Assembly (NCBI GenBank): GCA_016206635.1
Contig: JACQRF010000018.1
Location: 1 to 15,026 of the forward strand
Source: Candidatus Omnitrophota bacterium
Lineage (GTDB): Bacteria; Omnitrophota; Gorgyraeia; 1-14-0-20-64-10; JACQQZ01
Length of the DNA: 15,026 bases
Direction: 5' to 3'
In this document: positions 1 to 6,373 of the stretch, piece by piece
How positions within the stretch are numbered: the stretch's first letter is position 1
Layout: each line of letters opens with the position of its first letter
Notes under the pieces: model-generated
The model's input: only the letters and a program-made list of their open reading frames with translations
Database searches by the model: none
What the model was told of the DNA's origin: nothing
Translations under genes and position numbers: made by a program

Positions 1-58
1 AACCCTGGGTTCCCCATTGAATGTGACAGGAAACATTGCATGGAAGAACGAGGTGGTT

Positions 59-556
59 ATGCCCCAAGATCATAGCTTTGACGTCGTGTGCAAGGTGGAT
101 CTCCAGGAAATCCGCAACGCGGTGCAGATGGCGCTCAAGGAGGCGGGTCAGCGGTACGATTTCCGCGGCAGCGTCGTCGAGGTCGTCTTCGACGAGAAGG
201 CCAACACCATTTTCCTGCGCGCCTCGGACGACCTGAAGCTCACCGCGCTGCGCGACATGCTGTTTCAGAAGTTCGTGAAGCGCGGGATTTCGCTGAAGGC
301 GTTCGAGCAGGGGCCAGTCGAGCCGCGGACCGGCGACACCCAGGCCCAGACGCTGACGATCCAGCAGGGCATCCCGCAAGACAAAGGGAAGGTGATCGTC
401 AAGGCGATCAAAGACCTCCGGCTGAAAGTCCAGCCCTCCATCCACGACGACAAGGTGAAGGTGTCCGCCCCGAAGATTGATGATCTTCAGGCCGTGATCG
501 CCGCCCTCCGCGCCCAGGACTTCGGCCTCCCCCTGACCGTCGAGAACTACCGCTAG
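59..556 (+). CDS. yajQ: YajQ-family nucleotide-binding protein
   Basis: This is a 165-aa protein of the YajQ/DUF520 family, about the family's usual length (roughly 160-165 aa). Members are small cytoplasmic proteins with two ferredoxin-like domains that bind nucleotides; some bind cyclic di-GMP and act as effectors. The N-terminus (SFDVVCKVDLQEIRNAV) and the central segment YDFRGS are typical of the family, as is the C-terminal KVKVSAPKIDDLQAVIAAL with the ending DFGLPLTVENYR. I chose ATG 59 because GAGG at 50-53 lies 5 nt upstream and the family starts here. The frame stays open back to a TTG at 17, but those 14 extra residues do not look like the family. It is convergent with mtnD, with only 20 bp between the stops and no obvious terminator. 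The family is certain; the ligand in this organism is unknown. Confidence 0.93.
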   Translation: MPQDHSFDVVCKVDLQEIRNAVQMALKEAGQRYDFRGSVVEVVFDEKANTIFLRASDDLKLTALRDMLFQKFVKRGISLKAFEQGPVEPRTGDTQAQTLTIQQGIPQDKGKVIVKAIKDLRLKVQPSIHDDKVKVSAPKIDDLQAVIAALRAQDFGLPLTVENYR

Positions 557-576
557 TTGTTAGGGAGAGGACGGGT

Positions 577-1149
577 TCAGAGGGTGACGCGGACGGTCGG
601 CTGGACGGGGGCGAAGCAGACGGGGTCGTACTCGGTGGCGATGGCGCGGCCGGTGTAGAGGGGCGACCAGCCGGCGGGGTCCTTGAAGAGCCGGATGCAT
701 TGGATCGCCCGCTCGGGACAGAGATCAAACCAGTGGGCGGTCTGGGCCGGGACGTTGAGCAGGTCGCCGGGGCCCACCTCGACCTGGAAGACCAGTTTGG
801 CCGCTTCGTCGTGGATGCTGAAGACCCCGCGGCCGAGCACGGTGAAGCGGACCTCATCGTCGGCGTGGCGGTGCTCCTTGTTGAACTTGGCGAGCATCGT
901 GTCGAGGTTCGGCGTGGCGGGCGTGACGTTGATGATGTCGGCGGTGACGTAACCGTTCTGCGATTTGAGCCGTTCGATCTCCGGGCGGTACGCCTTCAGA
1001 ATCTCCTCGTTCGCCAAGGTTTTGGTCGTCTCCCCCAGCCGCTCCACCCCCCACGGCTCGAACTGGATCCCGTGCTGCGCCAGGAAGGCGCGGATCTCGG
1101 CCGGGCGGGTGATGGTGCGCGACTCGTTGGGCACCTTGACGACCGCCAT
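577..1149 (-). CDS. mtnD: acireductone dioxygenase (MtnD)
   Basis: This 190-aa cupin is an acireductone dioxygenase. It oxidises the acireductone intermediate of the methionine salvage pathway to 2-keto-4-methylthiobutyrate plus formate in the Fe form, or off-pathway with CO release in the Ni form. The metal site is visible: H93 and H95 with E99 in KEHRHADDEVRFTVLGRG, and H139 in VPAQTAHWFDL. The C-terminal IRLFKDPAGWSPLY is also characteristic. It is the last gene of the minus-strand run mtnW-mtnB-mtnD and starts 31 nt after the mtnB stop. An AGGA at 1157-1160 could act as a ribosome-binding site 7 nt from the ATG, but the same bases also fit a -10 box (see the promoter entry). The metal, and therefore the exact product, cannot be told from sequence. 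Confidence 0.95.
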   Translation of the reverse strand: MAVVKVPNESRTITRPAEIRAFLAQHGIQFEPWGVERLGETTKTLANEEILKAYRPEIERLKSQNGYVTADIINVTPATPNLDTMLAKFNKEHRHADDEVRFTVLGRGVFSIHDEAAKLVFQVEVGPGDLLNVPAQTAHWFDLCPERAIQCIRLFKDPAGWSPLYTGRAIATEYDPVCFAPVQPTVRVTL

Positions 1150-1155
1150 GTGCGT

Positions 1156-1184
1156 ATCCTAGCAACCGGCTCTTTTCATGTCAA
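1156..1184 (-). promoter_or_regulatory. candidate sigma-70 promoter inside the operon, before mtnD
   Basis: On the minus strand TTGACA (1184-1179), a 17-nt spacer and TAGGAT (1161-1156) give a perfect -35 with optimal spacing and a fair -10. The -35 overlaps the mtnB stop codon. Transcription would start at about 1149, the first base of the mtnD ATG, giving a leaderless transcript. The alternative reading is that TAGGAT is simply the mtnD Shine-Dalgarno and the -35 match is chance. Confidence 0.45.
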
Positions 1185-1891
1185 CGCCGCTGCCATTCCC
1201 ACAGGTACTGGCAGAGGAAGTCCATCAGCTCCAGGTGTTGCTTCGCCTCGCCCCCCGTCTTCCCCCAGCACGACATCCCGTGGTGGGCGATGAGGAAGCC
1301 GGGGACGTGGCGCAGGCGCGCGGCGTGGCGCTTGACGTGGTCGCCGAACGCGGCGAGGTCATCAATATTCGGCAGGACCGGGATCGCACCCGGGGCGTTC
1401 GGCGCCAGCGTCTCGAATCCTTTGAGCATCTCGAGCCCGCGCATCCGCACCGCCCCGTGCCGGACGTGCCGGGTCGCCACCAGGGTCGAGTGCACCGTGT
1501 GGACGTGGAACACCGCGCCGGTGGTGGGGAACGCCTCGTAGAGGGCGAAGTGGATCGCTGTTTCAGCGGATGGGCGAAGACCTGAGGGGGTCTGGCCCCG
1601 TTGGGTCAAACCCAACGGGGCCAGACCCCACCGGGAACCCCATTTGGTCACCACCAGCAGGTCGTGCGGGGTCAGCTCCCCTTTGTCTACGCCGCTGGGG
1701 GTGATCACGATGGTGAGCGGCCGGCTGGCGATTTTCAGCGAGAGGTTGCCGGACGTCCCCGGCATCCAGCCGCGGGCGTAGAACAACGCGGCGTACCGCG
1801 CCAGCTCCCGACGGGCTCTTGACAGGGTCAGACCCTTGAAAGGCCCGAGGGGGTCTGACCCTGTCACCGCGAAGGGGTCTGACCCCTTCAT
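1181..1891 (-). CDS. mtnB: methylthioribulose-1-phosphate dehydratase (MtnB), with repeat-derived segments
   Basis: This 236-aa class II aldolase/adducin-family protein is placed as MtnB, which dehydrates 5-methylthioribulose-1-P to the diketone phosphate, by its neighbours mtnW and mtnD. Visible motifs are GTSGNLS (45-51), TPSGVDKGEL, SAET (108-111), the zinc-binding FHVHTVHSTL (H129, H131), E154 in MRGLEMLKGFE, and IAHHG (H203/H204). The ATG overlaps the mtnW stop as ATGA, so translation is probably coupled. About the first 24 codons are palindromic-repeat sequence; conserved homology starts near residue 26 (RARRELARYAALFYARGW). A second repeat is read in frame as residues 88-103, between the core strand and SAET, where relatives have a short variable loop. 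Both insertions keep the frame and all catalytic residues remain, so the gene is probably functional. Other class II aldolases, such as a fuculose-phosphate aldolase, are less likely given the neighbours. Confidence 0.88.
   Translation of the reverse strand: MKGSDPFAVTGSDPLGPFKGLTLSRARRELARYAALFYARGWMPGTSGNLSLKIASRPLTIVITPSGVDKGELTPHDLLVVTKWGSRWGLAPLGLTQRGQTPSGLRPSAETAIHFALYEAFPTTGAVFHVHTVHSTLVATRHVRHGAVRMRGLEMLKGFETLAPNAPGAIPVLPNIDDLAAFGDHVKRHAARLRHVPGFLIAHHGMSCWGKTGGEAKQHLELMDFLCQYLWEWQRR
1587..1629. repeat. long perfect hairpin repeat inside mtnB
   Basis: The arms are GGGGTCTGGCCCCGTTGGGT (1587-1606) and its exact reverse complement (1610-1629), around the 3-nt loop CAA. This 20-bp perfect stem lies in the mtnB coding sequence and is translated as part of a variable loop. 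The 13-base outer core GGGGTCTGGCCCC recurs in variant form at 1851-1885 and 11300-11356. It looks like a REP-type mobile palindrome rather than a terminator, since there is no T-tract and it sits inside a gene. Confidence 0.85.
1820..1866. repeat. palindromic repeat at the 5' end of mtnB
   Basis: The arms TGACAGGGTCAGACCC (1820-1835) and GGGTCTGACCCTGTCA (1851-1866) are perfect 16-bp complements around a 15-nt loop. Each arm contains the smaller near-palindrome GGGTCWGACCC. The unit encodes the N-terminal residues TGSDPLGPFKGLTLS of the predicted MtnB. Confidence 0.85.
1871..1889. repeat. short palindrome abutting the mtnB start codon
   Basis: GAAGGGGTC, T, GACCCCTTC is a perfect 9-bp inverted repeat around a single T. 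Its last base is also part of the mtnB ATG (1891-1889 on the minus strand). It belongs to the same GGGGTCTGACCCC family as the neighbouring 1820-1866 unit and could fold over the start region of the mRNA. Confidence 0.8.
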
Positions 1892-3090
1892 GCGACCCCC
1901 CAGTGGGTGAGGGCGACTGCGAGCTCGCCGTGGCCGCTGGGCAATGGTTCGGTGAATGGCCGCCCGGCCAGCGCCAGCTCGACCGCTTGCCGCATCGCCC
2001 GCGCGCCGGCCTGCGCCCCGCGCGGGTGGCCGTGGATGCCGCCGCCGGCGTTGATCACGACATCTCGGCCATAATCGGCCAAGAGCCGCGGCACCATCCC
2101 CGGGTGGATGCCGACCGACGGGCCGGGCCAGGCCGGGGCGAGCGATCCCATCGGCTGCCGGAGGGCGTCACGGATCGCGAACTCCTCCTCGGCGGGGAAC
2201 GGGAACGTCCCGTAGTGCGCCGGGTAGAGGACCAGGTCAGCCCCCGCCAGCCGCATCATCCTTCCCAGCACCAGCGAGTAGCTCATCCCGTGGTCGGGCG
2301 CCCCGCAGAGCCCGCCGCTCAGCGCCGGGTGCGCCAGAATCGGCGTCGTGAGCTCCGGATCCCGCGCAAGCGCTTCCAACGCCCCCCAGCCGTAGGCCAG
2401 CACATTGAACAAGAGACAGGTGGCCCCTTGTGACTGCAGCCGGCGAGCCCGCTCACGCAACATGTCCACCGGGCCGGTGAGATTCACCGCATAGAGCACC
2501 GTGCGGCCGGTCTCGCGCTTCACGCGGCCGGCGGCGGCCAGGCACGCCTCCAGCCGGCGTTCGGTCTTGGCGGTCGGCAGGTCAGGCAAAATTTCATCAT
2601 CCTTCACGAGATCCAGCCCGCCGCTGGCCAGCTCGTAGAACATCGCCCCGAGCTGTTCCGCCGAGAGCCCGACGCACGGTTTGAAAATGGCCATCGTCAG
2701 CGGGGCCTCGGCCACTCCGAGCCGCCGCCGCAGGCCGGCGATCCCCACCTTCGGGCCGGGGAACTGTGCCAGCCACGCTGGTGGGAACTCCAGATCGAGC
2801 AGCTTGATCCACCCGTCGAGCGAGACCTTCCCGAACACCATCGTGAGCAGCGATGGGAGGTCCGGCTCGCAGTTGGCGGTGGGGAAGGCGACCCGAGCGA
2901 TGCCGGCGTCCGCCTCCTGCGCCACGCTGACCACCTCCCCGCGGTGCTGGGCCCAAATCTCCGGGTGGGCGTCGCGCACCGGGGTCCACGCCCCGACCGT
3001 CTGCCCCAAGGCGATCTGCTCCCCCTTCTGCTCCAAGACGTCGCCCGGGCCGAGCCGGAGCCGGTAGGTCGCGATCACCATCTCGCGCAT
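1888..3090 (-). CDS. mtnW: RuBisCO-like protein, probable diketo-methylthiopentyl-1-P enolase (MtnW)
   Basis: This 400-aa form IV RuBisCO-like protein (Bacillus MtnW is about 414 aa) probably enolises 2,3-diketo-5-methylthiopentyl-1-phosphate in methionine salvage. The N-terminal alpha/beta domain (about 1-130) is followed by the barrel. FKPCVG carries K137, and GGLDLVKDDE carries K163, D165 and E166, which match the carbamylated-lysine metal site of true RuBisCO. H254 is in LAHPAL. The phosphate loop is VINAGGGIHGHPRGA (346-360), not the FGDD..FGGG form of CO2-fixing enzymes. I chose ATG 3090 (or 3081, three codons later) because the protein fits the family from there. The frame stays open to 3390, but that part is antisense to the response-regulator gene and does not resemble the family. 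It ends overlapping mtnB by 4 bp. An isomerase role, as in Rhodospirillum, is less likely beside mtnB and mtnD. Confidence 0.88.
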   Translation of the reverse strand: MREMVIATYRLRLGPGDVLEQKGEQIALGQTVGAWTPVRDAHPEIWAQHRGEVVSVAQEADAGIARVAFPTANCEPDLPSLLTMVFGKVSLDGWIKLLDLEFPPAWLAQFPGPKVGIAGLRRRLGVAEAPLTMAIFKPCVGLSAEQLGAMFYELASGGLDLVKDDEILPDLPTAKTERRLEACLAAAGRVKRETGRTVLYAVNLTGPVDMLRERARRLQSQGATCLLFNVLAYGWGALEALARDPELTTPILAHPALSGGLCGAPDHGMSYSLVLGRMMRLAGADLVLYPAHYGTFPFPAEEEFAIRDALRQPMGSLAPAWPGPSVGIHPGMVPRLLADYGRDVVINAGGGIHGHPRGAQAGARAMRQAVELALAGRPFTEPLPSGHGELAVALTHWGVA

Positions 3091-3098
3091 GGCCGGTA

Positions 3099-3129
3099 TT
3101 GTAACTGATGCCGTTCCATCAGGTATACT
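3099..3129 (+). promoter_or_regulatory. candidate promoter of the REC-Fis regulator
   Basis: TTGTAA (3099-3104), a 19-nt spacer and TATACT (3124-3129) form a plausible but slightly long-spaced sigma-70 promoter. It would start transcription near 3136, just at the GGAGG ribosome-binding site (3136-3140) and 13 nt before the ATG at 3149. On the opposite strand TACAAT (3103-3098) is a weaker -10 candidate for mtnW, which would then be nearly leaderless; I see no convincing -35 for it. Confidence 0.5.
3105..3122. promoter_or_regulatory. operator-like dyad in the divergent mtnW/regulator promoter
   Basis: CTGATG, a CCGTTC centre and CATCAG form a perfect 6-6-6 inverted repeat. It fills the spacer between the candidate -35 and -10 of the rightward promoter and lies just upstream of the leftward gene mtnW. 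That is a classic operator position. The binding protein is unknown; the adjacent REC-Fis regulator is one candidate. Confidence 0.45.
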
Positions 3130-3148
3130 TAAAGTGGAGGATCGTCCT

Positions 3149-3730
3149 ATGTCCAATGAGCACAATGGGCCATCGGTGACGACGGGCGCCGCCCGCGTCC
3201 TCTTGGTGGATGACGATGTCGAGGCGGTCGCGTTGTGCGAATCGCTGCTGACCGCCAAAGGGTTCGCCGTCACAACCTGCGTGGACAGCCCCAATGTCTT
3301 GACCCTCTTGAAGAGCCGATCGTTCGACGTGGTCGTGCTCGACCTGCGGATGCCGACCCTGGAAGGCACCGATCTCCTCCCGCTGATCAAGAAGCGCTGT
3401 CCCGACCTCCCGGTGATCGTGGCCTCCGCCTATTGCGACAGCGCCAGCCGCCGCTACTGCCGGGAGTTGGGGGCCTGCGACATCATTGACAAGCCGTTCA
3501 GCCCGGAGACGCTGCTGGCCGCCCTGCAGCGCGCCCTGCGCCGGGAGGAGGCGATCCCCGTCGTCTTCACCACCCTGTCCCTGCATGACGCCAAAGATCA
3601 GGTGTACCGGAAACTGATCCTCGCCGCGCTGCGGAAAAACGGGTGGAATCAGACGACCGCGGCGGCGGCCCTCGGGATCAGCCGCTACGGCTTGATGCGG
3701 TGGGTGAAGCGGTTGGGGCTCGCCGCCTAG
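3149..3730 (+). CDS. response regulator, REC plus Fis-type HTH
   Basis: This 193-aa response regulator has an N-terminal receiver domain (about 15-130). The acidic pocket is D21-D23, the phosphoacceptor is D65 in VVLDLRMP, the switch serine is S93, and K115 is in IDKPF. The C-terminal 50 residues form a Fis-type helix-turn-helix (NGWNQTTAAAALGISRYGLMRWVKRLGL). There is no AAA+ domain, so it resembles the RegA/ActR/PrrA group rather than sigma-54 activators. ATG 3149 is preceded by GGAGG (3136-3140, spacing 8); an in-frame ATG at 3089 lies upstream of the promoter and is rejected. It is transcribed divergently from mtnW across a dyad and convergently with the single-domain REC gene. No dedicated kinase is adjacent on the same strand, so its partner is uncertain. 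Confidence 0.9.
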   Translation: MSNEHNGPSVTTGAARVLLVDDDVEAVALCESLLTAKGFAVTTCVDSPNVLTLLKSRSFDVVVLDLRMPTLEGTDLLPLIKKRCPDLPVIVASAYCDSASRRYCRELGACDIIDKPFSPETLLAALQRALRREEAIPVVFTTLSLHDAKDQVYRKLILAALRKNGWNQTTAAAALGISRYGLMRWVKRLGLAA

Positions 3731-3746
3731 CGCGGCGTCAGGCGGC
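3721..3746. terminator. GC-rich hairpin between convergent regulator genes
   Basis: CGCCGC (3721-3726) pairs with GCGGCG (3732-3737) around CTAGC. An alternative stem is GCCGCC (3722-3727) with GGCGGC (3741-3746). It spans the 7-bp gap between two convergent stop codons. No T-tract follows on either strand, so it is at best a weak bidirectional terminator. Confidence 0.3.
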
Positions 3747-4145
3747 CCGCCGGCGCGGTCCGTCGGAGGTCGCGTCGGGGGCGCAGGCGGTTTCGATGGC
3801 CAGCAGCAGCGTGTGCAGGTGCACCGGCTTGGTGAGGCATTGGTGGCGCCCCACGACGCCGGCCCGCGCCGCGCACTCCTCCGTGACCGCCCCCGTGAGG
3901 AAAATGATCGGGATCTGCCGCAACGCGCCATCCTCAGCCAATCGCGCCGCGACCTCCGATCCACGGACACCGGGCATGAGCAGGTCCATGACGATCACGT
4001 CCGGGCGCCACGAGCGCACCATCGGCAACGCATGGGCCGCCGTGGTCAGTCCGAGCGTTTCATACCCGTTGGTCGCCTCCAACTGCTGGCCGAGCAGTTG
4101 GGTGATGTCCGGCTCATCATCAATAATCAACACCCGCCGTTTCAT
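3738..4145 (-). CDS. single-domain response regulator (REC only)
   Basis: This 135-aa protein is essentially one CheY-like receiver domain. The metal pocket D9/D10 is in VLIIDDEPD, the phosphoacceptor is D54 in VIVMDLLMPG, T84 is in IIFLTGA, and K106 is in CLTKPVH. After residue about 120 there is only a short Arg-rich tail and no output domain. Such proteins pass phosphoryl groups or bind other proteins directly. The start has an AAGGTGA-type ribosome-binding site about 7 nt upstream. It is convergent with the REC-Fis gene and divergent from the MASE1 histidine kinase, which makes that kinase a natural candidate donor, though nothing in the sequence proves it. Confidence 0.9.
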   Translation of the reverse strand: MKRRVLIIDDEPDITQLLGQQLEATNGYETLGLTTAAHALPMVRSWRPDVIVMDLLMPGVRGSEVAARLAEDGALRQIPIIFLTGAVTEECAARAGVVGRHQCLTKPVHLHTLLLAIETACAPDATSDGPRRRAA

Positions 4146-4241
4146 CGGCCCATCACCTTCTTCCTGAGCTCAAGTCTACCAGCTATTTCCTCGGGCGCGC
4201 GCCGCGCGGGGCCGGGGATGCCGGGTCCTGCCACCCATTTG

Positions 4242-4279
4242 CCACAGTGGGCCGCCGCCGTGTGGCACGCCTGCCACAC
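4242..4279. promoter_or_regulatory. inverted repeats in the kinase upstream region
   Basis: The 206-bp gap 4146-4351 between divergent regulator genes holds a perfect 8-bp inverted repeat, GTGTGGCA (4260-4267) and TGCCACAC (4272-4279), around CGCC. Just before it is CCACAGTGG (4242-4250). The shared CCACA/TGTGG core suggests repeated binding half-sites upstream of the kinase -10 box. It could equally be a chance hairpin in GC-rich DNA. I see no small gene in this gap. Confidence 0.35.
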
Positions 4280-4327
4280 CGGCTGGAGGCCAGGTGTGCG
4301 CCGCCGCCCGCAAAAATTTTTCCGGTG

Positions 4328-4333
4328 TATAAT
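4328..4333 (+). promoter_or_regulatory. candidate -10 box of the MASE1 kinase gene
   Basis: A perfect TATAAT lies 18 nt before the ATG at 4352 and follows an A/T run (4312-4321) that is unusual for this GC-rich window. There is no recognisable -35 at the normal distance, so it may depend on an activator. The predicted leader is about 12 nt with no clear Shine-Dalgarno. Confidence 0.5.
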
Positions 4334-4351
4334 GGCGGCACAGGCTTCCCC

Positions 4352-6373
4352 ATGACGGACCCAGTCGTTATCCCCAGGCACGACTCGCAGGGGGCCAGTT
4401 TTCGCTGGCTTGTCCACATCCCCCTCGTGGCGGTCGTCTACTATGCCACGGCCCGCCTCGGCTTGCTCCTGGCGTTTCAACACACGAACGCCTCGCCGGT
4501 GTGGCCTCCCTCAGGGCTGGCCCTGGCCGCGATGCTGGCCTGGGGACCCGGCATCTGGCCCGGGATTTTCCTCGGGGCGCTGCTGGCCAACGTCGCGGAA
4601 TTCATGACCGTGGCGGCCGCGCCGCCGTGGCTCTTATTCCTCGTCTCCATCGTGATCGGGATCGGGAATACCCTCGAAGCGCTGGTCGGCCGCTGGCTGC
4701 TGGCGCGATGGGTCGGCGACCGGTCGCCGTTTGATCGGGCGCAGGACGTGATGCGCTTCGTCGCCGTGGCCCTGCTGATGGCCCTCGTCAGCCCGGCCAT
4801 CGGGCCGCTGGCCATCATCAGCGCGGGGGTGGCGCCGCCGGCCCTCTTTGGCACCATGTGGCTGACCTGGTGGTTGGGGGACGCCACCGGCGTGTTGGTC
4901 CTGACCCCCTGTTTGTGGCTGTGGAGCCGGCCGATTCGGTTGCGATGGCCTCCGCCACGCGGCGTGGAAGCCATGGCGCTGATCATCGGCGTGGTGGTCG
5001 TGGGCCGGATCGCGTTTGGCGCATGGTTGCCCCCGACGGCGCATTACCCGCTGGCATTCCTGATGCTCCCGATGCTCTTATGGGCCGCCCTCCGGTTCGG
5101 CCCGCGCGCCGCGGCGACGACCCTCATGGGGGTCGCCGGCATGGCCATCTGGGATACGCTGCGCGGGGTGGGGATGTTTGTCCGGCCCACGGTCAACGAA
5201 TCGCTGCTGCTCTTGCAGGCGTGGGTCGGGGTGTGGACCATGACGGTGCTGGTGCTGGCCGCCGTGCTGCATGAGCGCGGGCGCGCCGCGGACGCCTTGC
5301 AGCGGTTGACGGAAACGCTGGAATCACGGGTGACCGAGCGGGCGCAGGAGGTGGCGCGGGCGCAGCAGCGGATCCGGCAGATGGCCGATATCGTCGAGGC
5401 GTCCGACGACGCGATCATCAGCAAGGCGCTGGATGGGACGATCGCCAGCTGGAATCGCGGCGCCGAGCGGATCTTCGGATACGCCGCCCATGAGGTGGTG
5501 GGACACCCGATCGCGATGCTGATGCTGCCCGGCCGGCCGGACGAGACGCCGGGCATTCTCCGGAGGATCCGCCAGGGGATCAGCGTGCGGCATTACGAGA
5601 CGGTCCGTCGCCGGAAGGACGGGCAAGTGGTGGAGATCTCGATGTCGGTGGCGCCGATCCGCCAGGCCGACGGCGCCGTCATGGGGGCGGCCATCGTCAT
5701 GGCCGACATCACCGAGCGCAAGCGACTGGAACGGGAGGTGCTGGCGATCGGCGAGCGGGAGCAGCAGCGGATCGGCCAGGACTTGCACGATGGGTTGGGG
5801 CAGCATCTCTTGGGGATCGCGCTCATGGGGAAGCATTTGCAGCGCGCCTTGGAGGGGCGCGGGCAGCCGGAGGCGGCGGAGGCGGCCCAGATCGCCGATT
5901 TGGTGAATCAGGCGATTCCGCAGATCCGGGAGCTGGCGGAAGGCGCCTACCCCAGCGAGCTGCAGACGGAGGGGCTCGCGTCCGCCCTGCGGCAGCTGGC
6001 GGCCAAGACCGAGCGCTTGACCGGGGTGTCGTGCCGGGTCGAGGCCGACGACGACCTGCCGTCCCCGGAGACGGACGCCGCCCTGCATCTCTACCGGATC
6101 GCCCAGGAGGCGGTGAGCAACGCCATCCGGCATGGCCAGGCCGGCCACATCATCATCCGCTGGGCCCCCGCGGGGTCGCGCATGGCCCTGACCATCCAGG
6201 ATGACGGGATCGGGTTTTCCCACGACGTGGAGCCCTCCAAAGGGTTGGGACTGCGGATCATGTCGTATCGCGCCGGCATGATCGGGGCGGCGCTGGAGGT
6301 GCGGCCGGCGCCGTCCGGCGGCACCGTGGTGGAGTGTCTCACGCCGATGCCGATGCGGGCGGCGGTGCGATGA
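4352..6373 (+). CDS. MASE1-PAS-HisKA_3 sensor histidine kinase
   Basis: This 673-aa membrane histidine kinase starts with a MASE1-type sensor region (about residues 20-310) of roughly eight hydrophobic helices, including the motif NASPVWPPSGLALA. A coiled linker follows (about 312-343), then a PAS domain (about 343-465; ASDDAIISKALDGTIASWNRGAERIFGY). The HisKA_3 dimerisation domain has its phosphorylated histidine at H479 in QDLHDGLGQHL. The HATPase domain contains an N-box (EAVSNAIRHG), DDGIGF and GLGLRIMSYRA. HisKA_3 kinases normally partner NarL-type regulators, and the next gene is one, overlapping by 4 bp. I chose ATG 4352 because it follows the TATAAT box and leads straight into the domain; the frame is open to 4247 without family similarity. 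The signal sensed by MASE1 domains is unknown. Confidence 0.92.
   Translation: MTDPVVIPRHDSQGASFRWLVHIPLVAVVYYATARLGLLLAFQHTNASPVWPPSGLALAAMLAWGPGIWPGIFLGALLANVAEFMTVAAAPPWLLFLVSIVIGIGNTLEALVGRWLLARWVGDRSPFDRAQDVMRFVAVALLMALVSPAIGPLAIISAGVAPPALFGTMWLTWWLGDATGVLVLTPCLWLWSRPIRLRWPPPRGVEAMALIIGVVVVGRIAFGAWLPPTAHYPLAFLMLPMLLWAALRFGPRAAATTLMGVAGMAIWDTLRGVGMFVRPTVNESLLLLQAWVGVWTMTVLVLAAVLHERGRAADALQRLTETLESRVTERAQEVARAQQRIRQMADIVEASDDAIISKALDGTIASWNRGAERIFGYAAHEVVGHPIAMLMLPGRPDETPGILRRIRQGISVRHYETVRRRKDGQVVEISMSVAPIRQADGAVMGAAIVMADITERKRLEREVLAIGEREQQRIGQDLHDGLGQHLLGIALMGKHLQRALEGRGQPEAAEAAQIADLVNQAIPQIRELAEGAYPSELQTEGLASALRQLAAKTERLTGVSCRVEADDDLPSPETDAALHLYRIAQEAVSNAIRHGQAGHIIIRWAPAGSRMALTIQDDGIGFSHDVEPSKGLGLRIMSYRAGMIGAALEVRPAPSGGTVVECLTPMPMRAAVR

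Noticed and set aside
1587..1629. Reading the mtnB hairpin as a transcription terminator
   Set aside because: It lies mid-gene, has no T-tract on either strand, and its core recurs inside an unrelated gene.
1181..1891. mtnB as a pseudogene disrupted by repeats
   Set aside because: The frame is intact through both repeats and all expected metal and substrate motifs remain.
3091..3390. N-terminal extension of mtnW to 500 codons
   Set aside because: The extra 100 residues are antisense to the REC-Fis gene, cross the divergent promoter, and do not match RuBisCO-like proteins, which begin near ATG 3090.
3119..3970. Minus-strand open frame (283 codons) across both small response regulators
   Set aside because: It runs antisense to the REC-Fis gene and overlaps the REC-only gene in another frame, with no motifs of its own.
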